Assembly: GCF_010731795.1 (NCBI RefSeq)
Contig: NZ_AP022591.1
Span: forward strand, 2,542,001-2,606,000
Source: Mycolicibacterium celeriflavum
GTDB lineage: Bacteria; Actinomycetota; Actinomycetes; Mycobacteriales; Mycobacteriaceae
Reading direction: 5' to 3'
DNA length: 64,000 nt
Shown: positions 1-8,146 of the stretch, piece after piece
Numbering within the stretch: position 1 is the first letter of the stretch
How the letters are laid out: every line of letters starts with the position of its first letter
Notes under the pieces: model-generated
The model's database searches: none
What the model was told of the DNA's origin: nothing
The model's input: the letters and a program-made list of their open reading frames with translations, nothing else
Position numbers and translations under genes: made by a program

Positions 1-253
1 CCACACCGACCTGATTTACCGCGCCCGCCGACAGGTGCTTGACGGCGCCGCTGTTGCGTTCGGCGATCAGGGCGCTGCCGTCGGGCAGAAACGCGATCCC
101 CCACGGCACATCGAGGTTCGTGGCGATGTCGGTGGGCGGGGCGACATTGGGCTGACCGCGAGATTCGACGTCACATGCGCATGCGATGACCAACATCGCA
201 GCCGCGGCAAGCGCAAGCACGCCTTGGGTTAGAACTGCTCGTGGGGCAGGCAC
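1..253 (-). CDS. PQQ-type glucose/sorbosone dehydrogenase family lipoprotein, 5' part only
   Basis: Reading leftward from a GTG at 253 gives a typical lipoprotein start: a short basic N-terminus, a hydrophobic Ala/Leu stretch and a lipobox ending VIAC at about residue 25. A segment containing DVPWGIAFLPDGSALIAERN follows. This is the first beta-propeller blade signature of soluble glucose/sorbosone dehydrogenases (PF07995 family), which oxidise sugars with PQQ outside the membrane. The gene runs off the left edge, so active-site residues are not visible. A second possible start is GTG 220. An insertion sequence ends only 18-24 bp upstream of GTG 253. Ignoring the insertion, the same frame runs on to an ATG at 1765, beyond the element, so the original start may have been separated from the gene. 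Family call is inferred from one motif. Confidence 0.7.
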   Translation of the reverse strand, partial: MPAPRAVLTQGVLALAAAAMLVIACACDVESRGQPNVAPPTDIATNLDVPWGIAFLPDGSALIAERNSGAVKHLSAGAVNQVGV

Positions 254-276
254 ACACCATGAATACCCGCTATTTG

Positions 277-301
277 GGGCTCTACTGACTGATCCGTGGG
301 T
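277..301 (+). repeat. left terminal inverted repeat of the ISL3 element
   Basis: 25 bases that match the reverse complement of 1713-1737 at 21 positions. Mismatches are at repeat positions 8 and 14-16. It lies downstream of the transposase stop and is flanked by TATTTG at 271-276. Confidence 0.85.
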
Positions 302-1624
302 GGTTGATGCGTCCTGGTAGCGCGGGGCGGTGGCCGCCGAGGGCGAGCATGGCCAGGGCGATGAGTGCGTCTGGGGAGCGAAATCCGAACGCGATGCGGG
401 TCAGGAGTCGGATCTTGGTGTTGGTGGATTCGATCAGTCCTTGGGAGAGGCCGTGATCGAGCGTGGCGTCGATGGCCACCCGGTGGCGCACGATGCGGCC
501 GGCGAGCTCGACGAACACCGGGATGCGGCAACGCCGCGCCCAGGAGGTCCACTTGTCCAGGGCCTGTTTGCCTTCCTCGCCTTTGACCGAGAACACATGC
601 CGTAAGCCCTCTTTGAGCAGATAGGCGCGATAGAGGCGGGTGTCGGTCTTGGCGATCCAGGCCAGTTTGGCGTTCTGGCGTTCGGTGAGGTCTTCGGGGT
701 TCTTCCACAACGCGTAGCGGGCCCCCTTGAGCTTGCGGGCGTGCTCACGGCCGGCCGCGGCGCGGTGTCCTTACCGGGCCGACCCCGGCCCCACGTGGGC
801 TCGGTGCGCGCCAGCGCTCGCGCGTCGTTCCAGGCCCGGCGCCGCTCGACGTCGAGTGCCTCGGTGGCCCAGGCCACCACATGGAACGGATCCGCACAAC
901 GGATCGCGGCCGGGCAGCGTTGGGCGACGACGTCGGCGATCCAGTCGGCGGCATCAGCGGAGACGTGGGTGATCTGTGCGCACCGCTGGGCGCCCAAGGC
1001 GTCGAAGAACCGCCGCAGCGTCTTGGTGTCGCGCCCGGGTGCGGCCCACACCAGCCGGCCGCTGTCGTGATCAACGACCACCGTCAAGTACTTGTGGTGG
1101 CGTTTGTAGGAGATCTCGTCGATGCCGATGCGGCGCAGGCCCGCGAACCGGTCGAAGGTCTTCTCGGTGTCGGCCCAGACCCGGGCCACGATCGCGCCGA
1201 CGGTGCGCCAGGCGACCCGCATCAACTCGCACACCGCGGTTTTCGAGCACGCCACCGCCAACCAGGCCACCGTGTCATCGAAGGCCAAAGTGTGTCCGGC
1301 GTGATGACGCGCCCACGGCACCGCCGCCACCGTCGGCCCGTGGGTGGGGCAGTTCACCCGCGGCGCCTCGGCCTCCAGCACCACCTGCACAGTGCCCCAA
1401 TCCAGGCCCCGCCACCGGCGTCGACCCTCACCCCGGTCATACCAAGACGCCCTGCGGCCACAGCGGCCACAACGCCGTGAGACCCCGCTTCGTGGCCGCA
1501 CCCGCGCCACCACCAGTGCGGCGCCCTCGGCGTCCTGGCCTTCGAATTCCTCGAACTCGACCGCCTCGATCACCGTGCGCTTGTCGACACCCAGCAGCCC
1601 ACGCCATAACCTCACATTGCGCAC
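282..1624 (-). pseudogene. ISL3-family transposase, frameshifted
   Basis: The first frame (start 1624) carries an N-terminal zinc-ribbon (CGRCGR, then a CPTH pair), a helix-turn-helix-like region and the first DDE aspartates (IGIDE near residue 169, SADAADW near 224-227, DPFH near 245). The C-terminal third lies in another frame ending at 282. It reads ALWKNPEDLTERQNAKLAWI and later GLIESTNTKIRLL, which holds the catalytic Glu. The switch lies around 755-770 in a GC-rich run and corresponds to one missing base. Joined, the product would be about 447 residues, normal for the family. The Glu is in the second frame, so the first-frame product alone cannot be active. No slippery heptamer is seen, so programmed frameshifting is unlikely. 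A sequencing error cannot be excluded. Confidence 0.85.
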
Positions 1625-1712
1625 GTCGTTGCCCGCTCCCTTGGTTCCTGACCCTTGACAAGCCAGAAACCTTAAGCGACAACGACGTGCGCCCCAGACA
1701 TCTCAGAAATCA

Positions 1713-1737
1713 ACCCACGGAAGTGTCAGGAGAGCCC
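1713..1737 (-). repeat. right terminal inverted repeat of the ISL3 element
   Basis: Counterpart of 277-301. It lies upstream of the transposase start and is followed directly by TATTTG at 1738-1743, the second copy of the target duplication. Confidence 0.85.
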
Positions 1738-1743
1738 TATTTG

Positions 1744-2051
1744 GCCCCTTTAGGTCCAGTTGCATTCACGAACTCGGGCTCGCCGTTGACCAGACGCGCA
1801 TCGGACTACCGGGGTGATCGACTTACGCGCCCAGGCTCGCGGTTAGCCCAGCACAGGGAAGCGCCGCTGGCTCGCCAGCCGGTCGAGCGCGCTCTGCATC
1901 ACCCCGCGCACGTGTGGACCCTCTTTGCGAGGACCTAGGTCCCTTGAGGCTGGATCGGTCCCGGGCTAACTTCTCGGGATTGCCTCACCCGAGAGCAGCA
2001 GCCCAGGATGTTTCGCACTTCGTCAACTGTCGGGCGGGCCCTTCAACTCGC
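1744..2051. other. non-coding stretch with a 12-bp palindrome and a stem-loop
   Basis: No convincing gene is visible here: the open frames have no start signal and no recognisable product. Two structures stand out. GGACCTAGGTCC is a perfect 12-bp palindrome at 1931-1942. TCTCGGG (1972-1978) pairs perfectly with CCCGAGA (1988-1994) across a 9-base loop. The stem-loop could be a terminator or a protein site. It lies about 60 bp upstream of the promoter at 2052. Confidence 0.5.
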
Positions 2052-2080
2052 TTGACACGCATGCAAAGTGCGCGTGTACT
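2052..2080 (+). promoter_or_regulatory. SigA-type promoter
   Basis: TTGACA (2052-2057) is a perfect -35 hexamer, followed after exactly 17 bp by TGTACT (2075-2080), a four-of-six match to TATAAT. Transcription would start near 2087, just ahead of the two overlapping ORFs at 2099 and 2344. Confidence 0.6.
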
Positions 2081-2098
2081 GGGCTCCTACTAGCAGAT

Positions 2099-2347
2099 TT
2101 GAGACTCCCGATGCTCGCTCCGATCGAATCCCGTATTCGCGCCATCATTCAATCCGGCGCCGCGGCGTCACTCGGATTCGTCCAACGTCTGACCGGCACG
2201 CAGCCCGATGCGAGCCACGCAGCCGACGCCCGGCGCAGCGCCACACACCATCACGATCAAGAGGCATCCGTCGACCGCGGCCGTGACACCAAACTCGAAC
2301 ACCAGGAGCGTGCCGACACGTCGGCGCCCGCGGCCGAAGACGAGTGA
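2099..2347 (+). CDS. small hypothetical protein, possibly coupled to the next gene
   Basis: An 82-residue ORF (or 78 residues from the internal ATG at 2111). The N-terminal half is mildly amphipathic (APIESRIRAIIQSGAAASLG) and the C-terminal half is very polar and charged. No family is recognised. Reasons to keep it: a good promoter ends 19 bp upstream, and its stop shares a GTGA overlap with the GTG start of the dehydrogenase-like gene at 2344, the usual sign of translational coupling. Against it: there is no clear ribosome-binding site, and the histidine/arginine-rich composition could arise by chance in GC-rich DNA. Confidence 0.4.
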   Translation: MRLPMLAPIESRIRAIIQSGAAASLGFVQRLTGTQPDASHAADARRSATHHHDQEASVDRGRDTKLEHQERADTSAPAAEDE

Positions 2348-3519
2348 CGAATCGCCAATCCCTTTCGTTAGGGGTGCTGGCTCACTCGCGCAAACCGGAC
2401 GAGCGCCGACTACCCATCCACCCAGACCATTTCGGCCGGATTGACCCTCAGACGCGGAGTCAGATCTTCCTCGAGCGCGGCTACGGCCCAGCCTTCGGCG
2501 CCACCGACAACGCGCTGGCCGGCTTGGTCGGCGGAATCCGGACCCGCAAGCAGCTGATCGCCGACTGCGACACAATTCTGCTGCCCAAGGTCGAGGCCGA
2601 CGACCTGACTGAATTTCGTGTCGGACAAACCGTTTGGGGCTGGCCGCACTGTGTCCAGAACGTCGAACTGACTCAGATCGCCATCGATCGGCGGCTGACG
2701 TTGATCGCTTTCGAGGCGATGAACCACTGGCAGGCCGACGGCGGCTTCGGGCTGCACGTCTTCCACAAGAACAACGAGCTCGCCGGGTATTGCTCGGTCT
2801 TGCACGCCATGCAGTTGATCGGTGTCACCGGTAGCTACGGTCGCCGTCTGCGTGCCGCCGTCATCGGATTCGGGGCGACTGCGCGCGGTGCGGTCACCGC
2901 ATTGAACGCCCACGGCGTCGACGATGTGCGCGTGCTGACCAATCGCGATGTCGCAGCCGTCGCGGCACCGATCCACTCCACCCAGATCATTCAGATGGGA
3001 CGTGACGAGGGGACGCCGCCCGACCGCGTATGGGCGGACACGCCCGATGCCGGCGTCGTACCCGTCGCCCGTGTCCTCGCCGACAACGACATCATCGTCA
3101 ACTGCGTACTACAGAATCCCGAAAAACCGTTGATCTTCGCTACCGAGAACGACCTGCCGGCGTTCGCGCCCGGCAGCTTGATCGTCGACGTCTCCTGCGA
3201 TGTGGCCATGGGTTTCAGCTGGGCTCAGCCGACTTCGTTCGCCAAGCCGCTCCGCAAGTTGGCCAATGACGTGCACTACTATGCAGTCGACCACAGCCCG
3301 TCCTACCTGTGGGACTCAGCGACGTGGGAGGTCAGCGAGGCCTTGCTGCCGCACCTCGACACGCTCCTCGCCGGGCCCGCAGCCTGGCAGGAAAGTCCAA
3401 CCATCCACCGCGCCATCGAGATTCGCGAGGGCGTCGTCACCAATCCCGCCATCCTGTCGTTTCAGCACCGCGAAGATGCGTATCCGCACTTGTTCGTCCC
3501 TCAGCGGCGTACGTCATGA
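2344..3519 (+). CDS. N5-(carboxyethyl)ornithine synthase / alanine dehydrogenase-like enzyme
   Basis: A 391-residue protein of the alanine dehydrogenase / transhydrogenase fold. The N-terminus (LGVLAHSRKPDERRLPIHPD) matches the substrate-binding lobe start of the family. The central AGYCSVLHAMQLIG followed by AVIGFGATARGAV is the helix plus glycine-rich Rossmann motif of the NAD(P)-binding lobe, near residues 160-195. Later segments (VDVSCD, YAVDHSPSYLW) match the part of the fold where carboxyethylornithine synthase closes over substrate. The best guess is a reductive amine-pyruvate condensation or its reverse. Alanine dehydrogenase itself is less likely because the N-terminal KE..R signature is degenerate. 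Start GTG 2344 overlaps the upstream small ORF. The gene ends 8 bp from the convergent gene at 3528. Confidence 0.65.
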   Translation: MTNRQSLSLGVLAHSRKPDERRLPIHPDHFGRIDPQTRSQIFLERGYGPAFGATDNALAGLVGGIRTRKQLIADCDTILLPKVEADDLTEFRVGQTVWGWPHCVQNVELTQIAIDRRLTLIAFEAMNHWQADGGFGLHVFHKNNELAGYCSVLHAMQLIGVTGSYGRRLRAAVIGFGATARGAVTALNAHGVDDVRVLTNRDVAAVAAPIHSTQIIQMGRDEGTPPDRVWADTPDAGVVPVARVLADNDIIVNCVLQNPEKPLIFATENDLPAFAPGSLIVDVSCDVAMGFSWAQPTSFAKPLRKLANDVHYYAVDHSPSYLWDSATWEVSEALLPHLDTLLAGPAAWQESPTIHRAIEIREGVVTNPAILSFQHREDAYPHLFVPQRRTS

Positions 3520-3527
3520 CTGTCTCT

Positions 3528-3917
3528 CTATCCGCCTGCACCCGGATGCCGAATCGTGGCGCCTCGGAGCCGACGGTTGTGCATCGGTTCGTGTGCGGCC
3601 TTCTGGTGTTCAAGCTGTCGGACCAACTCACGCTTGGCCTCACTGAGGGCGTGCGTGATACTCGCGTTCTCTGCGGTGGCCACCAGCGGAGGAAGCCCAG
3701 GCAGTCGCGTGCGCACCGTGACACGCTGTTCGGTGCCACCGCGGTCCTGCAGGGAGACGTCGATATCCACATCGTGTGGGTCCCACCGGCCCAGGTGCGG
3801 CGCAAGCGCCGACAGCGAATCCAGCACTACCGAACGCTCTTTCGCCGCGAAACCCGCGCCTACACGAATCACGTCCTCGCGAAACTCGACCTGCCGCTCA
3901 TCCTGCGATTTCCTCAT
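3528..3917 (-). CDS. short HPF/RaiA-like ribosome-associated protein (S30AE domain)
   Basis: 129 residues. The body (FREDVIRVGAGFAAKERSVV, then WDPHDVDIDVSLQDRGGTEQ, then a C-terminal helix SEAKRELVRQLEHQK) has the beta-alpha-beta-beta-beta-alpha pattern of S30AE/sigma-54 modulation proteins. These bind the 30S decoding region and promote ribosome hibernation under stress. The long-form C-terminal dimerisation domain is missing, so it is a short-form or divergent paralogue. It is the second gene of a two-gene unit, 22 bp after the DUF6307-like gene, with GGAG upstream of its ATG. No direct functional residue check is possible, so the role is inferred from fold similarity. Confidence 0.6.
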   Translation of the reverse strand: MRKSQDERQVEFREDVIRVGAGFAAKERSVVLDSLSALAPHLGRWDPHDVDIDVSLQDRGGTEQRVTVRTRLPGLPPLVATAENASITHALSEAKRELVRQLEHQKAAHEPMHNRRLRGATIRHPGAGG

Positions 3918-3939
3918 GTCGTCTGCTCCACGCCGACGC

Positions 3940-4098
3940 TCAGCGCATCTGTTCCGGAATCGAATTCAAGGCGTGCAGCACGTGCACGGCCAACTCGCTT
4001 GCGGCCTCGTCCTTCAGCTTCGAGTGAGCCTTGATGGTCTCTGCCACCAACTCGACACGTTTCATGTAGGGCGTACGCGGTTCGACGGGAGCGGACAT
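3940..4098 (-). CDS. DUF6307-like small protein
   Basis: A 52-residue protein starting at ATG 4098 behind a strong AAAAGGA ribosome site. It reads as a helical pair: PYMKRVELVAETIKAHSKL followed by AASELAVHVLHALNSIPEQM. I recognise this as resembling the small DUF6307 proteins common in mycobacteria, function unknown. It lies 22 bp upstream of the HPF-like gene on the same strand, so the two are probably co-transcribed. Codon positions and the good ribosome site favour this frame over a 66-residue alternative in the same place. It is divergent from arr, 227 bp away. Confidence 0.65.
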   Translation of the reverse strand: MSAPVEPRTPYMKRVELVAETIKAHSKLKDEAASELAVHVLHALNSIPEQMR

Positions 4099-4325
4099 CG
4101 GAGTTCCTTTTCAATCGAACATGTTTCGCTCAATCCGAGCTGCTCGATACCTACGACCCTACACCCTTTTCGCAGATGTGTTCGAAGCGGCGAAACGGCC
4201 TCGGGCCAGTGAAGCTGGCGAATGTCTTCCCACTCTCACTGTACGACGGGAGGTGGGGCTTGCGGCAAGACCCCCGGCGTGCTGCACAATCGTCCGATCA
4301 CGACCGCAACAGATGGAGAACCACC

Positions 4326-4754
4326 GTGCCGAGCACGCCAAAACCTTTCGAAGTTCACGAGTCTGGCGCTTTTCTGCACGGCACCAAGGCCGACCTCTCG
4401 GTGAGTGATCTGCTGGTGCCCAGGCGTCCGTCGAACTTCGAGGAAGGGCGTATCTCGAACCACGTCTACGTGACCCAGACACTGGATGCCGCAGTCTGGG
4501 GAGCAGAGTTGGCAGCAGGCGAGGGACGGGGCCGCATCTACATCGTCGAACCACAAGGCCCCGTGGAGGACGACCCGAACGTCACGGACAAGAAGCTGCC
4601 CGGCAACCCGACGCGCTCCTACCGCACCCGCGAGCCCGTGCGGATCGTCGGCGAGATCACGAATTGGGTGGGACATTCACCCGAACAGCTTCAAGCCATG
4701 CGGGACACCCTGGCCGACCTTCAACGCCGCGGGCTGGCCGTAATCTACGACTAG
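4326..4754 (+). CDS. arr: rifampin ADP-ribosyltransferase
   Basis: 142 residues from GTG 4326, chosen because GGAG lies 6 bp upstream and the length equals that of M. smegmatis Arr. Arr inactivates rifamycins by moving ADP-ribose from NAD+ to the C23 hydroxyl. The sequence is close to Arr throughout: PFEVHESGAFLHGT, VYVTQTLDAAVWGAELAAGE and NVTDKKLPGNPTRSYRTREP. The catalytic-site triad His/Tyr/Asp of the family is present as H18, Y48 and D83. It stands alone, with a palindromic element directly after its stop. The product is cytosolic. The gene is chromosomal in fast-growing mycobacteria and gives intrinsic low-level rifampicin resistance, so it supports the organism assignment rather than recent transfer. 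Confidence 0.95.
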   Translation: MPSTPKPFEVHESGAFLHGTKADLSVSDLLVPRRPSNFEEGRISNHVYVTQTLDAAVWGAELAAGEGRGRIYIVEPQGPVEDDPNVTDKKLPGNPTRSYRTREPVRIVGEITNWVGHSPEQLQAMRDTLADLQRRGLAVIYD

Positions 4755-4838
4755 CGTCGTGAGTCATCAGTTCGGAGCAGAATTTGGGGTGCTTGTACGC
4801 ACGCACATGGCCGGGGGTGCTGGTCTGCGAAATGGTCC

Positions 4839-4912
4839 TAGCGCCGAGATTGCATCCAGGGTTGTGCTGATCTGAGAAAACGACCACAGCCGTGTGTGCA
4901 ATCTCGAGCATA
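4839..4912. repeat. intergenic palindromic element, copy 1 (CGAGATTGCA arms)
   Basis: CGAGATTGCA (4845-4854) and TGCAATCTCG (4897-4906) are perfect 10-bp inverted arms 42 bases apart. The left side shares TAGCGCCGAGATTGCA, and an AGGGT-GTG stretch beyond it, with the element at 22855. Both copies sit between convergently transcribed genes, here arr and csbD. That suggests a bidirectional terminator or a small dispersed palindrome. The rest of the 4755-5015 gap shows nothing recognisable. Confidence 0.7.
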
Positions 4913-5015
4913 GGAAGCCGAAAACAGACCACACCGGAACGCGCGAACCTCGAATTCTCACTGACGACGAAGTAACGACTCAGGACGCTAGAACCAACCG
5001 TGCAACTCGGGGTGA

Positions 5016-5189
5016 TTACTTCTTGAAGGCGTCCTTGATCTTCTCGCCGGCGCCTTTGAGGCTGGACTTCGCCTGATCCCCTCGACCCTCGTCGCGGGTG
5101 CGCGCGTCGCCGGTGGCATTGCCGGCTGCTTCCTTGGCCTTGCCGCCGAGGTCTTGCATCTGGTTCTTTGCTTTGTCCGTTCCGCTCAT
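5016..5189 (-). CDS. CsbD-family stress protein
   Basis: 57 residues, very hydrophilic and Lys/Asp-rich: MSGTDKAKNQMQDLGGKAKE, a GNATGDARTRDEGRGDQAK stretch and a final helix GAGEKIKDAFKK. This is the CsbD repeat pattern, an abundant small cytosolic protein induced by general stress, biochemical role unknown. ATG 5189 is preferred over ATG 5195 because AGGGAG then lies 7 bases upstream. A SigF-like promoter lies 60 bp upstream, in keeping with stress induction. Divergent from the LpqH-like lipoprotein. Confidence 0.9.
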   Translation of the reverse strand: MSGTDKAKNQMQDLGGKAKEAAGNATGDARTRDEGRGDQAKSSLKGAGEKIKDAFKK

Positions 5190-5248
5190 GGTCATGCTCC
5201 CTACATATGACGCCCGGTCCGACTGACTCGGCATACCTGCCCCGGGGG

Positions 5249-5275
5249 ATACCTCGACGGGCCAATCCGGAAACC
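5249..5275 (-). promoter_or_regulatory. SigF-like promoter of csbD
   Basis: On the minus strand GGTTT (5275-5271), 16 bp and AGGTAT (5254-5249) match the mycobacterial SigF pattern GTTT-N15-17-GGGTAT with one mismatch. Position is 60 bp upstream of the csbD-family start. Confidence 0.55.
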
Positions 5276-5385
5276 TCGCCGCGATCCCCTTTTCCAGGCA
5301 AATCAGCGCTAACGCCGCTGCCACGCCCCGCCGTGTGTGATGCTCCATCCCGGGGAACCCGCGAAATCACGGCGGAGGTGACGGG

Positions 5386-5808
5386 GTGAAGTTCCGGTTG
5401 AGTGGTCTTGCACTGACGTTGACGGCCGTCGTATCCGGATGCGGCCTGACCGGGCCGGCGCCGACCGAAGAACCCGCCCAGTCCGGCGAAATCTCCATCG
5501 ACGGCACCTCACAGAACACCGAGTCCGTCGAGTGCACTCAGCACGCCTGGGACATGATGATCGACGCCGCCGCGGAGCCTGGGCACGCCGAGGTCTTCCT
5601 GCACCTCGGCGGCGCCGAACCGATCGTCCGGACCGTCAACATCGCAAACATCAACGACATCCACGGCGTCGCCGGCGGCGATACCGGTAAGGCCGAAGCC
5701 ACCATCGACGGCAACGTCTACACCATCACCGGCACCGTCGTCGGCTCCGATCGAGCCAATCCGAGCAAGAGCCGCCCGATGCCCTTCGAGATCAAAGCGC
5801 CCTGCTGA
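5386..5808 (+). CDS. LpqH-family (19-kDa antigen-like) lipoprotein
   Basis: 140 residues from GTG 5386 behind a GGAGG ribosome site. The N-terminus is a lipoprotein signal (MKFRLSGLALTLTAVVSGC) with lipobox VSGC. The mature part, with SVECTQHAWDMMIDA, a late cysteine at the very C-terminus and repeated short beta strands, matches the mycobacterial 19-kDa antigen family (PF05481): surface lipoproteins recognised by TLR2 and generally of unknown cellular role. The two mature-domain cysteines probably form the family's disulfide. It is a paralogue rather than LpqH itself, so no symbol is given. Followed by an esterase gene 33 bp downstream. Confidence 0.85.
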   Translation: MKFRLSGLALTLTAVVSGCGLTGPAPTEEPAQSGEISIDGTSQNTESVECTQHAWDMMIDAAAEPGHAEVFLHLGGAEPIVRTVNIANINDIHGVAGGDTGKAEATIDGNVYTITGTVVGSDRANPSKSRPMPFEIKAPC

Positions 5809-5841
5809 CGCTGGACCCCCGCGCCGCACTACGTTGAGGCC

Positions 5842-8136
5842 ATGTCCCTCATCGACCTGGCGCTGCTGCCCGTTCGCCTCGGGATTCGCGCAGCGGACTC
5901 CGTGCTGAAGGCCGTCAACCCAGATGCGCCCGCGACACGAACAGACCTCAACGTCGTCAACGGGATGCCCGAAGGCGTACCGGCGGCCGCACTACGCCCC
6001 GAACCCAAACTTCCGGCGCCACAAGGATGGCCGTTCGGAGAGGACTTCCCGCGCACTTGCGGCACCGGCCGCTACGCCGGCGGCGCACTGTTCTGGACCG
6101 ACTTCCTCTACGACGATCACGGCGCGACCGGCCTGCTGGTCGACATCCCGACCGGTGGGCTGGTTCCGCCGCGCGGCACCTACGTCTATCCCGACGGGCC
6201 CGCCGCCCGCAACGGCGCCGACATCTTCCGCGTCGCGATCGGCCTGACCGACACCCACACCTGGTGGCGCGTCGACTGGAACACCCTGCTCGACGCGTCA
6301 ATCCCCGTCGCGCTCTTTACTTTCGACACCGACCGCACCGCCGCGCCCACCGACGAGTGGCCCGCCAACGCCGGCGTCACCTCCGCCGGCATCGACATGG
6401 CCCTGCTCATCTCCGGTAAAGAAGCGAGGCTGATCGACCTCGCCACGCAGGCGTCGACCCCCGTCGCCCACCTGGTCGACATGCAGTCGCGGTCCTTCCT
6501 CGCTCAAGTGCCTCGCGCTCTCGTCGAACCGACAGGCACCTGGACCGTGCGCCTGGCGGCGGGGTTGGCCAACGAGACCGGCGACGGGTTCGCCGACGTT
6601 CCCGTCACCCGCGGCGCACGGCCCGGTCAGCCGAACGTCTACAACGTCGCGTTCCGCACCCATCAGCAGGAGAAGGCGCACCTCAACTTCTGGTCCGATC
6701 AGGCGCAAGCCGCCGCGCTCACTGACGGCGACGTGACCGAGTTCTCGCTACCCGTCGCGTGGGATCAGCTCGCCGAGCGCCGCACCACCGACGAGCCGAT
6801 CGTGCACGGTACGTCCACCCGCTGGTACGTCTCGTCGATCGAGCTGGGCCAGGGCGTCGCCGACACGAACATCCTCGACACCGACCCGCAGTTCCTCGGC
6901 CGGGTGCAGCCCTACTCGGTGTGCCTGCCGTCGACGTATGCGCCCGGCCGCACGCTGCCGCTGACCCTGCTTCTGCATTCACTTGCGTTGGGCCAGAACC
7001 AGTTCGCCGCAATCGACCCGCGCCTGCTGCACCAGGTCTGCGAGGACCGCGAATCCGTGGTGGTGACGCCGCTGGCGCGAGGATCGTCGGGCTGGTACTT
7101 CGACGAAGCCGAACTCGACGTGTGGGAGGTGTGGGCGCGGGTGGCCGAACAGCTCGGCACCGATCCGAACCGCACGGTGGTCTCCGGCTACTCGATGGGG
7201 GGCTACGGCGCATACAAGCTGGGGCTGACGTATCCGGAGGTGTTCGCCCAGGCCGTCGTGCTGGCCGGGCCGCCCGTCTGCGGAGTTCGCCTGCTGCCCA
7301 ACGTCGACGTGCCCGGCGACCTCGACCTGAACTCGCACTGCGCCCGCGAGGGCGACACCTGGGAACTGCTGCCCAACGCGCGATGGCTACCGTTCGTCAT
7401 CGCCCACGGCGTGCTCGACCAACTGGTGCCGATCACGTCGGTGCTGTCGCAGGTGCTCGAACTCGACCGGCTGGGCTACCGCTACCGCTTCACGGTTTAT
7501 CCGTTCGAGGACCACGTCACCTGGATGCTCGAGGACGAGTTCGACGATCCGGTCTCGCACATGGGCACCGGGCTGCGTCAAAGCGACCCCGGCCACATCA
7601 CCTACTCGTGGTATCCGGAGCTGGTGCGACCCGATCTCGGCCTTGGGCCACACCGGGTTTGGTGGTTGTCGAACCTGACGGCCGACCCGGGCCTGGCGGA
7701 CACGCGCGGCGCGGTCGCGTCCGTCGACGCGCGGTCGTATGCGCGTCCGGACCCGACGCGCACGATCCGGCGTCGTCGCGGCGTCGAACCCGACCTCGAC
7801 CTGTCCCCCGGCCTGTACACCGAACTACTCTGGCGCACAGGCCCCGCCGTCGAGCCGCTGCCGTTCCTGACGCTGAAGCTCACCGGCGTGGCGGGTCTCA
7901 GCGTGGACGTCGCCAGGGCCGGGCTCGCGTCGCTCGGCACGTCGACCATCGACGTCTCGACCGACACCCCCGCGCGGGTTGAACTCGCCGCGCTGCCGCC
8001 CGAGATGGCGGTGCTGCTGGACGGCGAGCCGACCGGTCCGCTGGTGGAAGTGCCCGCGGGGCGGCACACCATCGCGCTGACGACGACGGCGGCGGTGCCC
8101 TCCAAAGAGGTGATGGCGGCGCTGCTGCGGCGGTAG
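5842..8136 (+). CDS. large alpha/beta-hydrolase (esterase/prolyl-oligopeptidase-like)
   Basis: 764 residues. The N-terminal half (about 1-340) is a beta-rich domain without a recognised name. The C-terminal half is an alpha/beta-hydrolase fold, with RVQPYSVCLPSTYAPGRTLP introducing the first strands and VVSGYSMGGYGAYKLGLTYP carrying the nucleophile elbow (Ser about 451). HGVLDQLVPI and FEDHVTWM supply plausible Asp and His. The tail after about residue 590 is again beta-rich. No signal peptide is evident. The arrangement resembles feruloyl-esterase/PHB-depolymerase-like hydrolases in actinobacteria. Substrate cannot be told. It is 10 bp ahead of the MFS exporter gene, so the two may be one transcript. 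Confidence 0.75.
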   Translation: MSLIDLALLPVRLGIRAADSVLKAVNPDAPATRTDLNVVNGMPEGVPAAALRPEPKLPAPQGWPFGEDFPRTCGTGRYAGGALFWTDFLYDDHGATGLLVDIPTGGLVPPRGTYVYPDGPAARNGADIFRVAIGLTDTHTWWRVDWNTLLDASIPVALFTFDTDRTAAPTDEWPANAGVTSAGIDMALLISGKEARLIDLATQASTPVAHLVDMQSRSFLAQVPRALVEPTGTWTVRLAAGLANETGDGFADVPVTRGARPGQPNVYNVAFRTHQQEKAHLNFWSDQAQAAALTDGDVTEFSLPVAWDQLAERRTTDEPIVHGTSTRWYVSSIELGQGVADTNILDTDPQFLGRVQPYSVCLPSTYAPGRTLPLTLLLHSLALGQNQFAAIDPRLLHQVCEDRESVVVTPLARGSSGWYFDEAELDVWEVWARVAEQLGTDPNRTVVSGYSMGGYGAYKLGLTYPEVFAQAVVLAGPPVCGVRLLPNVDVPGDLDLNSHCAREGDTWELLPNARWLPFVIAHGVLDQLVPITSVLSQVLELDRLGYRYRFTVYPFEDHVTWMLEDEFDDPVSHMGTGLRQSDPGHITYSWYPELVRPDLGLGPHRVWWLSNLTADPGLADTRGAVASVDARSYARPDPTRTIRRRRGVEPDLDLSPGLYTELLWRTGPAVEPLPFLTLKLTGVAGLSVDVARAGLASLGTSTIDVSTDTPARVELAALPPEMAVLLDGEPTGPLVEVPAGRHTIALTTTAAVPSKEVMAALLRR

Positions 8137-8146
8137 CATCCGGCGC

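Larger units (their letters stand above)
277..1737 (-). mobile_element. ISL3-family insertion sequence (IS1557-like), 1461 bp, with 6-bp target duplication
   Basis: Imperfect terminal inverted repeats (277-301 and 1713-1737, 21 of 25 bases matching, outer bases GGGCTCT) bound one transposase gene. The hexamer TATTTG occurs immediately outside both ends (271-276 and 1738-1743), as expected for a target-site duplication. ISL3 elements usually make about 8 bp, so 6 bp is slightly unusual. The intact flanking repeats suggest a fairly recent insertion. The transposase frameshift suggests the copy cannot move by itself now. Confidence 0.85.

Noticed and set aside
230..610. Small ORFs within the IS end (plus strand)
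   Set aside because: They run opposite to the transposase and have no recognisable product.
1760..1830. Minus-strand peptide SDARLVNGEPEFVNATGPKG
   Set aside because: Looks like a protein end but is closed by stops on both sides and no family could be named.
3914..4114. 66-codon minus-strand ORF over the DUF6307-like gene
   Set aside because: Other frame gives a coherent helical 52-residue protein with strong ribosome site.
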